Positions 7,954-8,933 of a stretch of DNA of 8,933 nt are shown here, one piece after another. Position 1 is the first letter of the stretch. Every line of letters begins with the position of its first letter. A model generated the notes under the pieces. The model saw nothing but the letters and a program-made list of their open reading frames with translations. It was not told the DNA's origin and searched no databases. The position numbers and the translations under genes are program-made. Location: NCBI GenBank assembly GCA_017385345.1, contig JAFNRY010000278.1:1-8933 (forward strand), given 5' to 3'. Origin of the DNA: Kiritimatiellia bacterium. Its GTDB lineage: Bacteria; Verrucomicrobiota; Kiritimatiellia; RFP12; UBA1067.

Positions 7954-8081
7954 GCATATTCCCGTCTTCGTCTTCAACTTCATTTCTTTCGCATCCGGCG
8001 TACGCGCAACCCGTGCTCGCACCCGTCGTCTCGACACTGAATCGACCCCTTGCCTACAGGGTTCTCTACAGCATATCGACA
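7954..8081 (-). promoter_or_regulatory. Rest of the long untranslated leader and start region
   Basis: About 130 bases separate the nested stem-loop from the ATG at 7953. CTACAG occurs twice on the plus strand (8054-8059, 8066-8071), 12 bases apart, and several short complementary arms exist, but no strong fold. Before the chosen start GGGA sits six bases upstream, a weak ribosome binding site. A second in-frame ATG at 7983 would prepend ten residues (MKLKTKTGIC). An out-of-frame ATG at 7957 overlaps the chosen one as ATGCATG. The frame stays open upstream to at least about 8089, so frame alone does not fix the start. Confidence 0.5.
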
Positions 8082-8141
8082 GATGCAGGCGGAACAACAC
8101 AGGCCTTCCTTTTGCAAAAGGCCTGTCCTCTACTCTGCATC
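8082..8141 (-). promoter_or_regulatory. Nested stem-loop at the 5' end of the giant gene's leader RNA
   Basis: Two nested perfect inverted repeats are present. The outer pair, GATGCAG (8141-8135) with CTGCATC (8088-8082), is 7 bp. It encloses a 9-bp stem, ACAGGCCTT (8126-8118) with AAGGCCTGT (8107-8099), closed by a 10-base loop. The outer arm begins within about two bases of the predicted transcription start, so the transcript would start in a folded structure. It could stabilise the 5' end of a very long mRNA, act in attenuation, or bind a ligand or protein. I do not recognise a known riboswitch class. No poly-U follows the stem, so a simple intrinsic attenuator is unlikely. Confidence 0.55.
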
Positions 8142-8148
8142 ATGTTGA

Positions 8149-8177
8149 ATTATAGCAGAACACGCCTGTTTTGCCAA
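8149..8177 (-). promoter_or_regulatory. Near-consensus sigma70-type promoter for the giant gene
   Basis: On the minus strand the -35 hexamer is TTGGCA (8177-8172, one mismatch to TTGACA) and the -10 hexamer is a perfect TATAAT (8154-8149), separated by exactly 17 bases. A TG one base upstream of the -10 (8157-8156) makes it an extended -10. Transcription should start near 8143-8141, giving a leader of about 190 nt before the ATG at 7953. The stretch is clearly AT-richer than both flanking genes. Confidence 0.82.
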
Positions 8178-8181
8178 ACAG
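8166..8181. repeat. Inverted repeat overlapping the -35 box (possible operator)
   Basis: CTGTTT (8166-8171) and AAACAG (8176-8181) are perfect inverted 6-bp arms around the four bases TGCC. The -35 hexamer lies inside it (8172-8177), so a dimeric regulator bound here would compete with RNA polymerase. No U tract follows on either strand, so it is not a terminator. A repressor site is inference only. Confidence 0.45.
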
Positions 8182-8194
8182 AAAATTGCCCGTT

Positions 8195-8226
8195 GAATAA
8201 AACGGACGGCGGGTTTGAACCCGCCG
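8195..8226 (-). terminator. Rho-independent terminator of the upstream repeat protein gene
   Basis: On the minus strand a perfect 8-bp GC-rich stem (CGGCGGGT, 8226-8219; ACCCGCCG, 8214-8207) with a TCAA tetraloop is followed after four bases by TTTTATT (8202-8196). It starts 28 bases past the TAA at 8255. Its short distance to the promoter at 8177 suggests it insulates the giant gene from read-through. The U tract is short and offset, so termination may be moderate. Confidence 0.8.
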
Positions 8227-8254
8227 CCAGTTTCATCTGCCGCTCGATTGCGGC

Positions 8255-8933
8255 TTACTTGTTCGTGATCTTGATCGAGCTGACGTCGATCTTGTAGAAC
8301 TTCTTGACTGCGCCGGTCGTCGAGAACTCGCTGCCCTCGACCGGCTGCCAATTGCTAAGGTCGTCGCTCGCCTTGTACGAGAACTCGATGTTGTAGTTCT
8401 CGTTACCCTCGAACGAGAGCGTGACCTTGCCGTTAGCGACCGCAATCGCTGGCGTGAGAGCCGCCTTGAGCGTTCCGTTTTCGAGCAGACCGAGCGCGTA
8501 GGCGACGGCATAGGTCGTCTGCACGCCGTCGATGACGATCGAGTCGCCGAGGCTGGTCACGCCAGACGGCAGAACCACTTCGCTTTCGTCGGCAATCGTG
8601 AAGGACGATGTTGTGCCGTCCGGGCTGTCGTAGCCGGCTGTTATCGTGAACGTCGCCGTCTCCTTGGCGCCGGCGTAATTGCCGATGCCGGTCACTTCGA
8701 TCGTGTACTCGCCAACGTCGGTCAGGTTGCCGCTCCAGTCGCCGAGCGTGTAATCGGTTCCAAGGATCAGCGTGGTTGCGCCGTCCTTGACGGTCACTTT
8801 AGGATTGTACGCTGTGCCGTTCGCCTTGCCCGACGCCAGAGAAAGCTCGACATCGAACGTCGTCTTGGGTTCGACGGTGAACGTCGCCGTGCCGGACGCG
8901 CCTTCATAGTTGCCGATACCCGTCACCGTAGCC
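8255..8933 (-). CDS. C-terminal part of a repeat-containing exported protein (5' end outside window)
   Basis: The frame is open from the right edge to a TAA at 8257-8255, giving 225 visible residues. The true start lies beyond base 8933; a GTG at 8926 is an internal valine. The visible part opens inside one repeat and contains a second: 'TGIGNYEGASGTATFTV' recurs as 'TGIGNYAGAKETATFTI' 77 residues later, with 'GTDYTLGDW' and 'DVGEYTIEV' between them. This is the pattern of MBG/YDG-type Ig-like repeats of bacterial surface proteins. The last ~100 residues form a different cap: a predicted beta-rich stretch ('GKVTLSFEGNENYNIEF'), then 'YKASDDLSNWQPV' and 'KKFYKIDVSSIKITNK'. I associate this ending with large exported proteins of Kiritimatiellota, Lentisphaerae and Verrucomicrobia. 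No enzyme motif, LPXTG or PEP-CTERM anchor is visible. Function is unknown; a surface or secreted role is inferred from the repeats. A terminator follows the stop directly. Confidence 0.9.
   Translation of the reverse strand, partial: ATVTGIGNYEGASGTATFTVEPKTTFDVELSLASGKANGTAYNPKVTVKDGATTLILGTDYTLGDWSGNLTDVGEYTIEVTGIGNYAGAKETATFTITAGYDSPDGTTSSFTIADESEVVLPSGVTSLGDSIVIDGVQTTYAVAYALGLLENGTLKAALTPAIAVANGKVTLSFEGNENYNIEFSYKASDDLSNWQPVEGSEFSTTGAVKKFYKIDVSSIKITNK
8695..8933 (-). repeat. 77-residue (231-bp) tandem MBG/YDG-type repeat
   Basis: The segment encoding 'VTGIGNY' reads nearly identically at about 8678-8695 and 8909-8926, a period of 231 bp in frame. The protein copies match over the 'TGIGNYxGAxxTATFT' core. 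Only one full period is visible; more copies probably lie to the right of the window. Confidence 0.8.

Noticed and set aside
8099..8126. ACAGGCCTT stem as an intrinsic terminator or attenuator
   Set aside because: The stem is followed on the minus strand by GTTGTTCCGCC and on the plus strand by CCTCTACTC, neither of which is a poly-U run.
8166..8181. CTGTTT/AAACAG repeat as a second terminator
   Set aside because: No U tract follows the arms on either strand, the stem is only 6 bp and AT-rich, and the -35 box lies inside it, so a regulatory site fits better.
8013..8297. Plus-strand ORF of 94 codons across the intergenic gap
   Set aside because: It overlaps the minus-strand promoter, the terminator and the end of the upstream gene, has no convincing ribosome binding site, and its product resembles no family I know.

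Overview
The window looks like chromosomal DNA from a GC-rich bacterium that builds very large modular exported proteins. The best fit is the Planctomycetes-Verrucomicrobia-Chlamydiae group, probably Kiritimatiellota or Lentisphaerae. This placement is inferred from domain style: glycine-rich, MBG-like, DUF2341-like and lamin-tail-like modules, many Thr-Asn pairs, and a C-terminus of the 'ASDDLSNW...KFYKIDV' type. No phylogenetic marker gene is present.

All supported coding lies on the minus strand. From right to left: (1) the 3' end of a gene (8933-8255) whose visible product is 77-residue MBG/YDG-type repeats followed by a C-terminal cap. (2) A 301-base gap (8254-7954) that holds, in transcription order, an intrinsic terminator, a near-consensus sigma70-type promoter whose -35 box lies in an inverted repeat, and a leader of about 190 nt that begins with a nested stem-loop. 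(3) One giant open frame from 7953 to base 1, 2,651 codons without a stop, leaving the window on the left. It has no stop in the window, so a search for closed ORFs misses it and finds shadows instead, including a 1,400-codon antisense ORF at 118-4320.

The giant protein starts with a signal peptide. A roughly 230-residue glycine-rich domain, two MBG-like Ig-type modules, a DUF2341-like domain, a long array of divergent beta-sandwich-like modules, and a lamin-tail-like domain near the left edge follow. No catalytic domain was recognised. Both genes look like secreted or surface proteins of related architecture. The terminator-promoter pair between them argues for separate transcription rather than an operon. 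No tRNA, rRNA, CRISPR array or insertion sequence was seen.
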